This document shows positions 9,895 to 18,628 of a stretch of 64,000 bases of DNA, in pieces. Source of the stretch: Synechococcus sp. MU1642 (GTDB lineage Bacteria; Cyanobacteriota; Cyanobacteriia; PCC-6307; Cyanobiaceae); assembly GCF_020514115.1 (NCBI RefSeq), contig NZ_VTKZ01000005.1:62001-126000 (forward strand), written 5' to 3'. How positions within the stretch are numbered: position 1 is the first letter of the stretch; every line of letters starts with the position of its first letter. Position numbers and translations under genes: made by a program. A model generated the notes under the pieces. It made no database searches and was not told where the DNA came from. It worked only from the letters and a program-made list of their open reading frames with translations.

Positions 9895-10647
9895 TTAGGA
9901 ACGCCGGTACAGCCGGGCGGTGATCAACAGGGGGTGAAACACCTCAAGGAACTGGACCTGCAGGGTGCGGAAGAACCCATCCACCAGGGCCGGATCATCG
10001 AAATGGAAGGGATACTCTCCTTGATGCCCTTTGAAGAAGTACCAGTTCAGGAGGGCGGTGGCCCCGGGGGCCATGCGCTGGTGAAACTCCAACAACTGCG
10101 CCGAGGGATCCGGCAGATGTTCCAGTACATCGAGGCAGACCACCGAATCGAAACGCACATCGCCCGTGCTGCTCAGGTCACGATGCACCGAAAGCTTGTC
10201 CGCCAGACCCAGGCTTTCCGCCCGTTGCCGGACAAAGGCCTGGTTGTGAGGATTGAGATCAACAAACCAGACGTGATCGACCTCCGGTAGCGCCGCTGCC
10301 GAGATGGCATGGGTGCCGATGCCACCGCCGAAATCCAGCACCTGGCCCTGCACCGCCATGCCCTGAAGCCGCAGCGTGTCCGCGATGTAGTCCGCACTAG
10401 AGAGATGCCAGGCCGCCAGCTCCAGCAGGTGCCCGGTGCCCACCTTGTCCTCATAGAAGGCGGTGGCGTCCTCCGGCCGGAACGCACCGGGGTGCAAGTC
10501 CGCCAGGTCGTCAGTGCTGCTGGGCAGACGCTTCTCGAGCTGTTCCAGCGTCAGGTCGAGATAACGGCTGAGGTGTTGCTTAATTCCCAAACCGTCCGCC
10601 AAGAAAGCGGAGACGTCCACATCCGTGCTGCTGCGGAGCTGGGGCAT
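9895..10647 (-). CDS. Class I SAM-dependent methyltransferase, substrate unknown
   Basis: The 250-residue protein has the Rossmann methyltransferase motifs. Motif I is VLDFGGGIGTHA near residue 103, the acidic end of beta 2 is FVDLNP, and SVVCLDVLEHLPDP is the motif IV region typical of the Methyltransf_11/12 type. The N-terminal 90 residues are helical and probably cap the substrate. Nothing in the neighbourhood names a substrate: truB starts divergently 41 bases away and the rpmA terminator lies just past the 3' end. No signal peptide or membrane helix is seen, so it should be cytosolic. Confidence 0.85.
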   Translation of the reverse strand: MPQLRSSTDVDVSAFLADGLGIKQHLSRYLDLTLEQLEKRLPSSTDDLADLHPGAFRPEDATAFYEDKVGTGHLLELAAWHLSSADYIADTLRLQGMAVQGQVLDFGGGIGTHAISAAALPEVDHVWFVDLNPHNQAFVRQRAESLGLADKLSVHRDLSSTGDVRFDSVVCLDVLEHLPDPSAQLLEFHQRMAPGATALLNWYFFKGHQGEYPFHFDDPALVDGFFRTLQVQFLEVFHPLLITARLYRRS

Positions 10648-10688
10648 GGATGGGCTTCAGGGCGCGGCCAACCTACGCAGCCGCCGGA

Positions 10689-11597
10689 ATGCAACAGTCA
10701 GGGCATCCCGCTCCAGCTCCGGTGAACGGCCCCTTCGGCTTCGTAGTGATCGACAAGCCCGCAGGCCTCACCTCCCATGCCTGCGTCAACCGCCTGCGCC
10801 GCAGCTACGGCCTCAAGCGCGTGGGCCATGGCGGCACTCTCGACCCTGCCGTCACCGGTGTTCTCCCCATCGCCCTGGGGCCGGCCACCCGATTACTGCC
10901 CTACCTCCCCGGGGACAAGACATACACCGGTGTAATTCAATTGGGCAGGCGCACCACCAGTGACGACCTGGAAGGGGAGCTGCTGGAGCAGCAGGCCTGG
11001 CCTTCCCTCAACAAGGCCGAGCTCAACAACAGCCTGGACGCGTTCCGTGGCGCGATTGAGCAGCGTCCGCCGCAGGTCTCCGCCGTCCATGTGGATGGCG
11101 AACGGGCCCATGCCAGGGCCCGGCGCGGTGAAGCCATGGACCTGCCGCCGCGGGCCGTCACCGTGCACAGGCTGGAGTTGTTGCACTGGGATGCGGCCCA
11201 GGGGCAGTTGAGCCTCGAGGTGCACTGCACCGCTGGCACCTACATCCGCTCGATCGCCCGGGATCTGGGGGCCAGCATCGGCTGTGGAGGCTGTCTGGCC
11301 TCGCTGCGCCGAACCCAGGCCCTCGGGTTCCATGCGCACCAGGCCCATCCGCTGCCGGAACTAGACGCTACGCCACCCCATCCACTGTCCCCGCTTCTAG
11401 CCCTGGGGGCCCTGCCCCGGCGTGATCTAAGCGAAGCCGAACAGATCGACTGGCGCTTCGGCCGTCGCATCGCGATGGATCCCGGTGCTGGGGAGGCGGT
11501 GGTGGTGTGCAACGCGGATGGAAGCATGGCCGGCATCGGCCACCGCGATAGCGAAGGTCTGTTGCGACCCAAGGTGGTGTTTGATGCAGCAGGCTGA
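10689..11597 (+). CDS. truB: tRNA pseudouridine-55 synthase
   Basis: TruB converts U55 in the T-loop of tRNAs to pseudouridine. The sequence shows [20 protein letters not shown], the catalytic region [19 protein letters not shown] with the Asp nucleophile, [17 protein letters not shown] and the [16 protein letters not shown] motif. I chose ATG 10689 over the in-frame ATG at 10650 because the longer form nearly abuts the divergent methyltransferase start and adds residues not needed by the family. The product is about 302 residues. Confidence 0.95.
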   Translation: MQQSGHPAPAPVNGPFGFVVIDKPAGLTSHACVNRLRRSYGLKRVGHGGTLDPAVTGVLPIALGPATRLLPYLPGDKTYTGVIQLGRRTTSDDLEGELLEQQAWPSLNKAELNNSLDAFRGAIEQRPPQVSAVHVDGERAHARARRGEAMDLPPRAVTVHRLELLHWDAAQGQLSLEVHCTAGTYIRSIARDLGASIGCGGCLASLRRTQALGFHAHQAHPLPELDATPPHPLSPLLALGALPRRDLSEAEQIDWRFGRRIAMDPGAGEAVVVCNADGSMAGIGHRDSEGLLRPKVVFDAAG

Positions 11598-11650
11598 AAC
11601 CACCGGGTCGGTCAGTACTCTCCGAGCGCATCCCGCCCTGCCCTGACGCG

Positions 11651-12394
11651 ATGGCTGGCCACAGCAAATGGTCCCAGATCAAACGTACCAAGGCCGTCGT
11701 CGACGCCAAACGAGGTGCGGTGTTCACGCGGCTGGGGCGGGAAATCATGGTGGCAGCCCGTGCCGGAGCCGATCCCGCAGGGAATTTTCAATTGCGGACA
11801 GCCATCAGCAAAGCCCGCGCCGCTGGAGTTCCCGCCGCCAACATCGAGCGCGCCATCGCCAAGGGTTCAGGTCAGGCGGGTGATGGAGCTCAACTGGAGG
11901 AGGTGCGCTACGAGGGCTATGGCCCCGGCGGAATGGCGGTGCTGGTGGAGGCGCTCACCGACAACCGCAACCGCACCGCGGCAGATCTACGACTGGCCTT
12001 CAGCAAGAACGGAGGAAATCTGGGAGAAAACGGCTGCGTGGCCTATCTGTTTGAGCGCCGCAGCGAAGTGATCCTCAACGCCGACCCCGAAGACGAGGAA
12101 CGGCTGCTGGAAAGCCTCCTTGAGCTGGACGCCGATGGCTTCGAGCTCTTGGACAGTGCTGTGATGGTGCATGGTCCGTTCGAGGCCTTGGAGAGCCTTC
12201 AGGACGGCTTGCGATGTGCTGACTGGAATGTGCGGGAGTGGGGGCATCACTGGTCCGCCCAGACCAACGTTTCGGTGAGTGATCCCGACACCGCCCGCAG
12301 CTGCCTCAAGCTGCTTGATGCACTCGATGAGCTCGACGATGTGCGCAGCGTCAGCGCCAATCTTGATCTAGCCGAAGGGATAGACCTCGACTGA
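11651..12394 (+). CDS. YebC/PmpR-family translation or transcription factor
   Basis: This is a 247-residue protein of the very widespread YebC family. The start [20 protein letters not shown] is the family signature, followed by [21 protein letters not shown] and [22 protein letters not shown]. Family members have been described as transcriptional regulators and, more recently, as factors that help ribosomes through difficult sequences; the sequence cannot decide between these. It follows truB by 53 bases in the same direction. Confidence 0.94.
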   Translation: MAGHSKWSQIKRTKAVVDAKRGAVFTRLGREIMVAARAGADPAGNFQLRTAISKARAAGVPAANIERAIAKGSGQAGDGAQLEEVRYEGYGPGGMAVLVEALTDNRNRTAADLRLAFSKNGGNLGENGCVAYLFERRSEVILNADPEDEERLLESLLELDADGFELLDSAVMVHGPFEALESLQDGLRCADWNVREWGHHWSAQTNVSVSDPDTARSCLKLLDALDELDDVRSVSANLDLAEGIDLD

Positions 12395-12498
12395 GCCTCC
12401 TTAAAGTTTGTCGTTAGCAAATCCGCACCAAAGCTTGTGCCATTGAGCTCAGAGCGATGCCAGCGCTAGGCCGATGTCATCCCTTCTGGAGGATCGCC

Positions 12499-12669
12499 AT
12501 GTCCATGAAACAGCTGGAGACGTTCATGTCGCGGGTGCAGAGCAACGACTCCCTACGCGATGAGGTGCAGCGATGCGGCAAGGACAACTCCTGCGTGGTC
12601 AAGGTCGGCGCCAAACACGGCCACAAGTTCTCCCCATCACACCTGAGCCGCTGGCAAAAGGAACACTGA
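12499..12669 (+). CDS. Nif11-like small protein
   Basis: GGAGGA at 12488-12493 sits five bases from ATG 12499, fixing the start; the product is 56 residues. The sequence (LETFMSRVQSNDSLRDEV, then VVKVGAKHGHKFSPSHLS) fits the Nif11 domain: an N-terminal F..... helix, a D..L middle and an A...G..F....L end. There is no double-Gly leader end or cysteine-rich core, so it is a bare Nif11 domain rather than a lanthipeptide precursor. No modification or transport gene is nearby. Function unknown. Confidence 0.75.
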   Translation: MSMKQLETFMSRVQSNDSLRDEVQRCGKDNSCVVKVGAKHGHKFSPSHLSRWQKEH

Positions 12670-12698
12670 AGACCCGCCACAACCGGCGGCGGGAGTCC

Positions 12699-12962
12699 TT
12701 AGGGGGTCCCAGCCGCCGCCTCCCCCGTTCCATCTGGTTGCTGACGAATCAGCCGCGCCAGCATCTCCAACGCGGCGTTCTCCGATTCCGAGGCTCGGGT
12801 TGCCATCCAGGCACTGGCTGCCTTCTGCTGGGCCAGCTGCTGCACCAAAGCCAGGGCCATCTCGCGCAGCTGCTCCAGGTCCTGACAGTCCTGAATGAAG
12901 CGCGTCCAGCGTTCCGCCTCAAAACTCTGCTCAAGGCGCCGTTCCACGGGGTCGATGCTCAT
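12699..12962 (-). CDS. Conserved small hypothetical protein, helical
   Basis: The 87-residue product is rich in Ala, Gln, Glu and Leu and looks like a long helix or helical hairpin (VERRLEQSFEAERWTRFIQD, LALVQQLAQQKAASAW). It has no signal peptide, no membrane helix and only one Cys. It lies 19 bases downstream of nagB on the same strand and converges on the Nif11-like gene. I do not recognise the family; the frame is supported by its clean ATG start and by strand agreement with nagB. Confidence 0.65.
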   Translation of the reverse strand: MSIDPVERRLEQSFEAERWTRFIQDCQDLEQLREMALALVQQLAQQKAASAWMATRASESENAALEMLARLIRQQPDGTGEAAAGTP

Positions 12963-12981
12963 CGCCGCTGCTCTCGGCTGT

Positions 12982-13749
12982 TCAAGCTAAAGCCGCTGCA
13001 TCGCACCAGAGCCAGACATTGGGGTGAGTTAGCAGCCAGCTGGCGGGCAGCGCAGGATCCGGCTCGCTTAAAGCCAGCAGCCGCTTGAGAATGCCGGCCT
13101 TGGCAGCGCCGGTCACCACAAGATGAATCTCAGCGGCCTCGAGGATCTCCCACAGGCCCAGGGTGATGGCCCGCTGGGGAACAGCCTCAACACAACCATC
13201 GAAGAGCACCGCGTTCTGCTGCCGGGTAGCAGAGGTCAGCTCCACCTCATGGCAGTGCTGATCGGGAGGGCAAGGCGGCTCGTTGAAACCCACATGTCCA
13301 TTGCTGCCAAGCCCCAGAAGCTGCAGGCCGATGCCCCCGCAACAGTTGAGCTGCTCGCCGTAATGCCGCGCAGCAGCCGCTCCGTCAGCGGCAGTGCTGT
13401 CGGGAAGATGCACCGCTGAGGCGGGCAAGCCCAACGGTGCAGCGAGGTGGTGCGTCATGTATGCCCGGTAGCCCCGGGGATCTTCCGCCGAGAGTCCGAG
13501 GTATTCGTCCAGGTTGAAACTGCACCATCGGCCGCGCAGGGCCTCCAGCTCATCGGCAGACCACGACAGCAGCCGTTCGACCAGGGTGCGATACAGCGGC
13601 TCCATCGTGCGTCCGGTAGCCAGACCCAACGGCTTCAGGGAATCCAGCCCCTGCCAACTGCGCAAATGTCGCTCCAGATGGGCTGCCAGCACAGCGCAGA
13701 GATCCGTATCACTGGAATGGCGTTGCAGATGACAGGGAAACCGTGCCAA
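12982..13749 (-). CDS. nagB: Glucosamine-6-phosphate deaminase-like protein
   Basis: NagB turns glucosamine-6-phosphate into fructose-6-phosphate and ammonia. The family motifs are present: LGLATGRTMEPLY near residue 42, WCSFNLDEYLGL with the catalytic Asp, and LGLGSNGHVGFNEP near residue 147. This favours NagB over the related 6-phosphogluconolactonase. Length 255 fits. The start at 13749 lies 41 bases inside the 3' end of the SpoIID/LytB gene. A use in peptidoglycan sugar recycling would suit that neighbour but is inference; I see no nagA here. Confidence 0.88.
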   Translation of the reverse strand: MARFPCHLQRHSSDTDLCAVLAAHLERHLRSWQGLDSLKPLGLATGRTMEPLYRTLVERLLSWSADELEALRGRWCSFNLDEYLGLSAEDPRGYRAYMTHHLAAPLGLPASAVHLPDSTAADGAAAARHYGEQLNCCGGIGLQLLGLGSNGHVGFNEPPCPPDQHCHEVELTSATRQQNAVLFDGCVEAVPQRAITLGLWEILEAAEIHLVVTGAAKAGILKRLLALSEPDPALPASWLLTHPNVWLWCDAAALA

Positions 13750-15196
13750 AGGGCGAAATCGGCATGTCTCTCCAGAGTGGCTTTGTTGGGGGCTTCAGCG
13801 CCAGCGATGGGTCGTGGTGCGGCCGGTAGGGAATGACCTCAGCCCCGCGGTAGTAGTGCTGAAGAATCGAGCGGAAGTCAGCACCCTGCTCCGCCAGGCC
13901 GTGGGCTCCCCACTGACTCATGCCAACGCCATGGCCATAGCCCTGGCCCTTCACCAACAGCTGAAGGCCGCCAGCGGACCAACGACGCACCGACGTCTTA
14001 CTGACCAGCAACGGCGGAGGGGCCGCCAAAAGAGGCGGTCGTCCTCCCCGCTGGCGGGCCACCGATGCCGTGATCCGATCGATTCGGGGGCCCCCACGGG
14101 CAGTTGCTTTCACCCGCCGCACCGGAGGCACCACAGGGGGGCGCTGCCTCCCCGTCACCATCTCAAAGTTCACCAGAGTGCTTTTGAGACCCAACCGCTT
14201 GCGCAGCTCGCCGCCGCTGAGCACTAGCGATCCGCCAGGCCCGCGCACGCGGGCCTGGCGGACGCGACCGCTGCCGGAACGACTCAGCACCTCAACAGCC
14301 TGGAGCCCACCGGTTTCGGGCAGCCGCTGACGTAGCCCAGCCGGATCAAACAATTGTTCCCAGCGGTGCACAGGGCTGTGCTGGTCGTGGTCGGGGACGC
14401 TGACAAGATAGGGAAACTGACGGCGCCAGACCATGCCGCTCGCCTCGGTCACCCCGCCAGAACTGCTGTGAAAGACAGCATCGATCAGGCGACCACCGTG
14501 CACGAGCACCAGCGAACGGGTGCTCGCTACCGCCTTGCGGGTACTCGGGGTTTCCGACTCCACGCCGCGGTACATCTGACTCGCCACCGTGGCCTTTACA
14601 TCCCAGGCACCACCCCGGCTGCGTTGTTTCAGGGCATATGTGCGGGCCGCCACCGCCTGAGCCTGCAGGGCGGCCAGGGGCCAGCGGTGGGGCATTTCGC
14701 TACCGACAACACTGTCTAAATAGGTCTCGACGCCCAGGCTGTTGACCACCCGCAAATTCCCGCCTCGGCCGCTGATGCGCAGCACACCGCGGTAGCGACG
14801 GGACCCCAGCCAGATGCCCCGTGGGTCGTCGTTTTGCACCGTAACCAGTGCGCTGGAGGCCAGCAGCATCGATCGGCCATCCACAGTGGCGCTCAGGCGG
14901 GTTCCTTGGAGGCTGAGCTGCAGCCGCTGCGGCCGTCGCTCACCGCCGGGGAGTCCCTGCACCCGCAGCGGCTGTGCTCCATCGGAGCGCAGGCTGACCT
15001 GGTTGTTCTCCAGCAGCAACACGCGCATCTGCGGCTCGCGGCCGCGGGCCAGCGCCATCGGCGATGGAGCGATCACAGCGACGAGCAAAAGCCCGACGGC
15101 AACGGAGGCGCGACGCACGCTGGAGATCAAAGGGCGACCCAGTGTGCCGCCTGTTCCTGGGTTCAGCCAGATGGCAGCATGAGCCCTGAGGAGCAC
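13709..15196 (-). CDS. SpoIID/LytB domain protein, likely exported cell-wall protein
   Basis: The 495-residue frame carries the SpoIID/LytB domain (about residues 140-270: [32 protein letters not shown], then [15 protein letters not shown] and [12 protein letters not shown]) and, near residue 440, [20 protein letters not shown]. Family members bind or cleave denuded glycan strands or enhance amidases; cyanobacteria do not sporulate, so a wall-remodelling role is inferred. A hydrophobic signal-like helix ([13 protein letters not shown]) begins about residue 32, so the true start may be later than 15196. It is divergent from rnz with almost no gap, which also favours a later start. Confidence 0.87.
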   Translation of the reverse strand: MLLRAHAAIWLNPGTGGTLGRPLISSVRRASVAVGLLLVAVIAPSPMALARGREPQMRVLLLENNQVSLRSDGAQPLRVQGLPGGERRPQRLQLSLQGTRLSATVDGRSMLLASSALVTVQNDDPRGIWLGSRRYRGVLRISGRGGNLRVVNSLGVETYLDSVVGSEMPHRWPLAALQAQAVAARTYALKQRSRGGAWDVKATVASQMYRGVESETPSTRKAVASTRSLVLVHGGRLIDAVFHSSSGGVTEASGMVWRRQFPYLVSVPDHDQHSPVHRWEQLFDPAGLRQRLPETGGLQAVEVLSRSGSGRVRQARVRGPGGSLVLSGGELRKRLGLKSTLVNFEMVTGRQRPPVVPPVRRVKATARGGPRIDRITASVARQRGGRPPLLAAPPPLLVSKTSVRRWSAGGLQLLVKGQGYGHGVGMSQWGAHGLAEQGADFRSILQHYYRGAEVIPYRPHHDPSLALKPPTKPLWRDMPISPFGTVSLSSATPFQ

Positions 15197-15201
15197 AGGC
15201 C

Positions 15202-16161
15202 TTGCAGGTCACTTTTCTCGGTACGAGTTCTGGGGTACCCACCAGGGCCCGCAACGTTTCAGCCGTGGCTCTGCGCTTGCCGCAGCGCTCGGAGATGTGG
15301 CTGTTCGACTGCGGCGAGGGCACCCAACATCAGTTTCTGCGCAGTGATCTGCGGCTGTCGCAGCTGCGCCGGGTGTTCATCACCCACATGCATGGCGACC
15401 ATGTGTTCGGCCTGCCTGGACTCCTGGCCAGCCTCGGACTCGCCGGCAGCTGTCACGCAGGGGTGGATCTCTACGGGCCAGACCCGCTGGAGAGCTACCT
15501 CAACGGTGTGCTGCGCACCAGCTCCACCCGCATCGGCTATCCCCTCGCCGTCCACCGGGTCAGGGATGCAGCCGAGCAGGGCACGCTGCTGTTCGAGGAC
15601 GACGACTTCACGGTGCGCTGCACCCCGCTCACCCACCGTGTGCCGGCCTACGCCTATCGCATCGAACAGAAGCCCCTGGCCGGTCGCTTCGACATTGAGA
15701 AAGCACGGGAACTGAACATCCCGCCCGGACCCGTCTACGCCCAGTTGAAGCGGGGTGAAACGGTGACCCTGGAGGACGGTCGCAGCATCGACGGCACCAG
15801 CCTCTGCGGAGAGGAACGGCCCGGTGCAAGCGTCGTCTATTGCACCGACACCGTGTTCTGCGAGGCAGCCGTGGAGCTTGCCCGCGGGGCGGACCTGCTG
15901 ATCCATGAATCCACCTTTGCCCATGGAGAGGCGGAGATGGCATTCCAGAAACAGCACTCCACCAGCACCATGGCTGCCCAGACGGCCGCCGAAGCCGGTG
16001 TGGGGCAACTGGTGCTGACCCACCTCAGCCCGCGCTACGTGCCGGGCAACCCGGTAACGCCCCAAGACCTGTTGGGCGAGGCCAAGGCAATCTTCCCGAA
16101 CACACTGCTGGCCAAGGACTTCCTCAGCATTGACGTCAAACCACGCTGCAACAGTTCGTGA
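15202..16161 (+). CDS. rnz: Ribonuclease Z
   Basis: RNase Z trims the 3' end of tRNA precursors. The 319-residue metallo-beta-lactamase protein has the zinc motif [13 protein letters not shown] near residue 65, an early [13 protein letters not shown] loop, ESTFAHG and LTHLSPRY. Translation appears to begin at TTG 15202, with GAGGAG at 15189-15194 as ribosome-binding site; no ATG lies before the LGTSSG motif. psbV follows 73 bases downstream. Confidence 0.95.
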   Translation: MQVTFLGTSSGVPTRARNVSAVALRLPQRSEMWLFDCGEGTQHQFLRSDLRLSQLRRVFITHMHGDHVFGLPGLLASLGLAGSCHAGVDLYGPDPLESYLNGVLRTSSTRIGYPLAVHRVRDAAEQGTLLFEDDDFTVRCTPLTHRVPAYAYRIEQKPLAGRFDIEKARELNIPPGPVYAQLKRGETVTLEDGRSIDGTSLCGEERPGASVVYCTDTVFCEAAVELARGADLLIHESTFAHGEAEMAFQKQHSTSTMAAQTAAEAGVGQLVLTHLSPRYVPGNPVTPQDLLGEAKAIFPNTLLAKDFLSIDVKPRCNSS

Positions 16162-16234
16162 TCCGGCCACAGAGGGTCACTTCCCCGTGATACAAGAGCT
16201 TGGTGCGGTGAATGCGTCACACCCCCTTACCTTC

Positions 16235-16747
16235 ATGGCCTCTGTGTTCTCTTCCTTGCGACGGTCCCTGAAGGGCCTTCTGGTCCTTATCCCGGTGCTT
16301 ATCGGTTTGGCCGTTATCTCTCCGGCTCAGGCGGCCCAGTGGGATGCTGAGACCCTGACAGTTCCGGCAGACCCCTCCGGCACAGAGGTGACCTTCAGCG
16401 ATCGCGAAATCGATGCTGGCCGCAAGGTGTTCAATACCAGCTGCGGCACCTGTCACGCCGGTGGCATCACCAAGACCAACCACAATGTGGGGTTGGATCC
16501 TGAGACCCTGGCTCTGGCCACCCCGGCCCGCGACAACGTTGAGGCCCTGGTCGATTACATGAAAGACCCCACCTCCTACGACGGTGAGTACAGCATTGCT
16601 GACCTGCACCCGAGCATGCGCGACGCTGAGCTCTACCCCGCCATGCGCGACCTCGATGATGAGGATCTTCGCCTGATGGCCGGCTACATCTTGGTGTCGC
16701 CCAAAGTCCAGGGCAGTGCCTGGGGTGGCGGCAAGATCTACTTCTGA
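16235..16747 (+). CDS. psbV: Photosystem II cytochrome c550 (PsbV)
   Basis: PsbV is a lumenal extrinsic subunit that stabilises the manganese cluster of PSII. The 170-residue precursor has a signal peptide of about 33 residues (hydrophobic 14-28, ending AQA before AQWD). The single c-type haem motif CGTCH spans residues 70-74, which is residues 37-41 of the mature chain as in other PsbV, followed by the diagnostic GGITKTNHNVGLDPETLALA and the C-terminal GGGKIYF. The frame stays open upstream, but ATG 16235 gives the signal peptide. A terminator follows. Confidence 0.97.
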   Translation: MASVFSSLRRSLKGLLVLIPVLIGLAVISPAQAAQWDAETLTVPADPSGTEVTFSDREIDAGRKVFNTSCGTCHAGGITKTNHNVGLDPETLALATPARDNVEALVDYMKDPTSYDGEYSIADLHPSMRDAELYPAMRDLDDEDLRLMAGYILVSPKVQGSAWGGGKIYF

Positions 16748-16789
16748 TCAGCTCCTACCGATCAATCCCAACCAACCAAAATTCTTTGT

Positions 16790-16823
16790 TCCCGGCGGCC
16801 TCAGTTCGTCGGGGCTTTTTTTT
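16790..16823 (+). terminator. Rho-independent terminator of psbV
   Basis: CCCGGCG at 16791-16797 pairs with CGTCGGG at 16807-16813 (one G-T pair), followed by a run of eight T at 16816-16823. The stop codon of the minus-strand hypothetical (16801) lies inside this hairpin. Confidence 0.85.
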
Positions 16824-17271
16824 GCGGACTCATCTGCTCAGGGACCATGGAGTTGGGATGGCGGCTGTACCACCACTCCTGCAGATCCCGGCTAAAGCGA
16901 ACGGAGAACAGGGTGAGCACCGTGGGCGTGGGTCGTCCGCCCGGTTGCAGCAGTTCCACCGCGTAGGAGGGGCAGCGCCGGGCCGCCAAATCAGGCACAA
17001 ACCGCCGTCCGATCCGTCGCCAGCTCGGCTCTTTGCTACGCCAGGCCAGGCGACAGCAGGGCCAGGGCAGTTCTTCGCGATCAAACAACCGGCAACAGGG
17101 ACCGATGACACGAAAGCTGTACTGACCGCCGGGGCTTGTGTGAATGCTGCTGGGCTCCAGAAGATCATCGACTTCGGGGCGGCTCACGGCAGGAGAGGAC
17201 GAGGGACACGCATGGAAGACGACCAAGCCAAAAAAAACCACCCCCGAAAGGGTGGCTGAGGACACGTCCAC
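16801..17271 (-). CDS. Hypothetical protein with Cys pairs, possibly exported
   Basis: I do not recognise this frame. It encodes up to 156 residues with a hydrophobic N-terminus (SGVVFFGLVVFHAC), then a basic, Cys-containing body with two CC pairs (GPCC, PWPCC) and a further Cys in ARRCPS. The ATG at 17271 lies upstream of the petF terminator hairpin, so the real start may be later, for example the GTG or TTG codons in the hydrophobic stretch. The 3' end lies inside the psbV terminator. Strand and position suggest it is read through from, or separately started after, petF. Confidence 0.55.
   Translation of the reverse strand: MDVSSATLSGVVFFGLVVFHACPSSSPAVSRPEVDDLLEPSSIHTSPGGQYSFRVIGPCCRLFDREELPWPCCRLAWRSKEPSWRRIGRRFVPDLAARRCPSYAVELLQPGGRPTPTVLTLFSVRFSRDLQEWWYSRHPNSMVPEQMSPQKKAPTN
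17229..17255 (-). terminator. Rho-independent terminator of petF
   Basis: Read on the minus strand, CCACCC (17255-17250) pairs with GGGTGG (17243-17238) around a six-base loop and is followed by at least seven T (17237-17230). It lies 32 bases beyond the petF stop. Confidence 0.88.
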
Positions 17272-17286
17272 TTGAAGGACAAAAGC

Positions 17287-17586
17287 TCAATAGAGCTCTT
17301 CTTCGGCGTGGGTCTTGATGGTGCAGTCGCTTGTGGGGTAGGCGACGCAGGTCAGCACGAAACCAGCTTCAATCTGGTCGTCGTCCAGAAAGCTCTGGTC
17401 GGACTGATCGACGGTGCCAGCGGTGATCTTGCCTGCGCAGGTGGAGCAAGCGCCAGCACGGCAGGAGTAGGGGAGGTCGATGCCCTGCTCTTCAGCAGCG
17501 TCGAGGATGTACTGGTCGTCGGGAACTTCGATGGTCTTGTTCAGACCTTCGCTCTCGGAGACCAGGGTGACCTTGTAGGAAGCCAT
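17287..17586 (-). CDS. petF: Plant-type [2Fe-2S] ferredoxin, photosynthetic
   Basis: PetF carries electrons from PSI to FNR, FTR, nitrite reductase and other acceptors. The 99-residue product begins [14 protein letters not shown] and has the cluster-binding pattern [12 protein letters not shown] near residue 40 plus the distal Cys in VLTCVAYP, ending in the acidic tail THAEEELY. The in-frame extension to 17637 does not resemble ferredoxins, so ATG 17586 is used. The gene is monocistronic or nearly so, with its own terminator. Confidence 0.97.
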   Translation of the reverse strand: MASYKVTLVSESEGLNKTIEVPDDQYILDAAEEQGIDLPYSCRAGACSTCAGKITAGTVDQSDQSFLDDDQIEAGFVLTCVAYPTSDCTIKTHAEEELY

Positions 17587-17734
17587 GATTGATGAATGCG
17601 TACAGGGGTCCGGGAAAACGGTCCTGCAGAACGTCACATTTTTACTGCAAATAGGTGCTCAACCTGACGATTCCTGGCCCACAGGGGAGGAGGACCAATC
17701 GGAGACCCCACTCTGATAAGCCTGGCTTATGGAG

Positions 17735-18628
17735 CTAGGGTTGTCTGCGGCGGATCTCCAGCAGCCCCCAGCGGCCCTGTTCCGCTTCGGCGGTGACCAT
17801 CCAGCCCAATCCCTCCAGGACCTGTTTCAGGCGCGGAGCCTGATCCACCAGGAGCCCGCTGAGTAGAGCGCGCCCATAGGGCTGAAGCAGCTCCTCGAAG
17901 CCCGGGGAAAGGGCTTCAATCACCGGAGCAAGGATGTTGCACAGGAGCAAATCAGCGCGGCGAGGGGCGAGCAGCTCACTCAGTGTCTCCACAGAACCAA
18001 GAGCCACCTGAAGCTCAGCCTCCGATCGGTCGTTGAGGCCGCGGTTGTCGGTCGTGGCACGCACCGCCAGTGAATCGGTGTCAGCGGCCACCACCACCTC
18101 CGCCCCCAATCCCAGCGCAGCAAGGCCCAGCACCCCGCTGCCGCACCCCAGATCGGCCACGAGCGACTCCACGGGAGGCGACTGCTCCAAAGCTTCCAGG
18201 CAGAGCCGGGTGGTGGGGTGACTTCCGGTGCCAAATGCACTGCCCGGGTCCATCTTGATTACCAACCGGTCGGCATGCTCCGGCGGAACCTCCAGCCAGG
18301 CCGGCAGTATCAACAGACCAGCACCGACAGGATCGGCCTGCCAGTGCTGCTTCCAGCTCAGGCTCCAATCCTCGTCGGCCACATCGTCCCAATGCCCATC
18401 GGGCAGGCTGAGGCCAAAGGGCTCCGCCAGCGGCTGCAGGCTGGCGATCAGCTCGCGCCGCTGCGGGTCCGGCCACTCCGGCTTGGGGAGCCAGACCAAC
18501 AGCGTCTTGCGATCAGGCGTTTCCGGCGCATGCTGCACCGCATGGCGATGCAGCCCCAGATACGTCAGCTTCCACACCAGCGATTCCTCCAGCTCTAGAG
18601 GACACGGGAGTGTGAGACGCCACCACAT
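17735..18628 (-). CDS. prmA: Ribosomal protein L11 methyltransferase
   Basis: PrmA trimethylates ribosomal protein L11. The 297-residue protein has the family's substrate-binding N-terminal half and the SAM domain, with VIKMDPGSAFGTGSHPTTRLCL near residue 143, SLVADLGCGSGVLGLAAL as motif I and LLLCNILAPVI as motif IV (N-I-L-A). The ATG at 18628 shares one base with the serA stop (TGATG), so serA and prmA are coupled. Confidence 0.95.
   Translation of the reverse strand: MWWRLTLPCPLELEESLVWKLTYLGLHRHAVQHAPETPDRKTLLVWLPKPEWPDPQRRELIASLQPLAEPFGLSLPDGHWDDVADEDWSLSWKQHWQADPVGAGLLILPAWLEVPPEHADRLVIKMDPGSAFGTGSHPTTRLCLEALEQSPPVESLVADLGCGSGVLGLAALGLGAEVVVAADTDSLAVRATTDNRGLNDRSEAELQVALGSVETLSELLAPRRADLLLCNILAPVIEALSPGFEELLQPYGRALLSGLLVDQAPRLKQVLEGLGWMVTAEAEQGRWGLLEIRRRQP

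Noticed and set aside
12665-12700. GC-rich hairpin after the Nif11-like gene
   Set aside because: CCCGCC and GGCGGG can pair, but no T-run follows in either direction, so a terminator is not supported.
15259-16170. 303-codon frame opposite rnz
   Set aside because: Antisense shadow of a well-supported RNase Z gene with no domain or ribosome-binding site.
17700-17740. Small inverted repeat ATAAGCC/GGCTTAT after prmA
   Set aside because: Too short a loop and no T-run, so it does not qualify as a rho-independent terminator.
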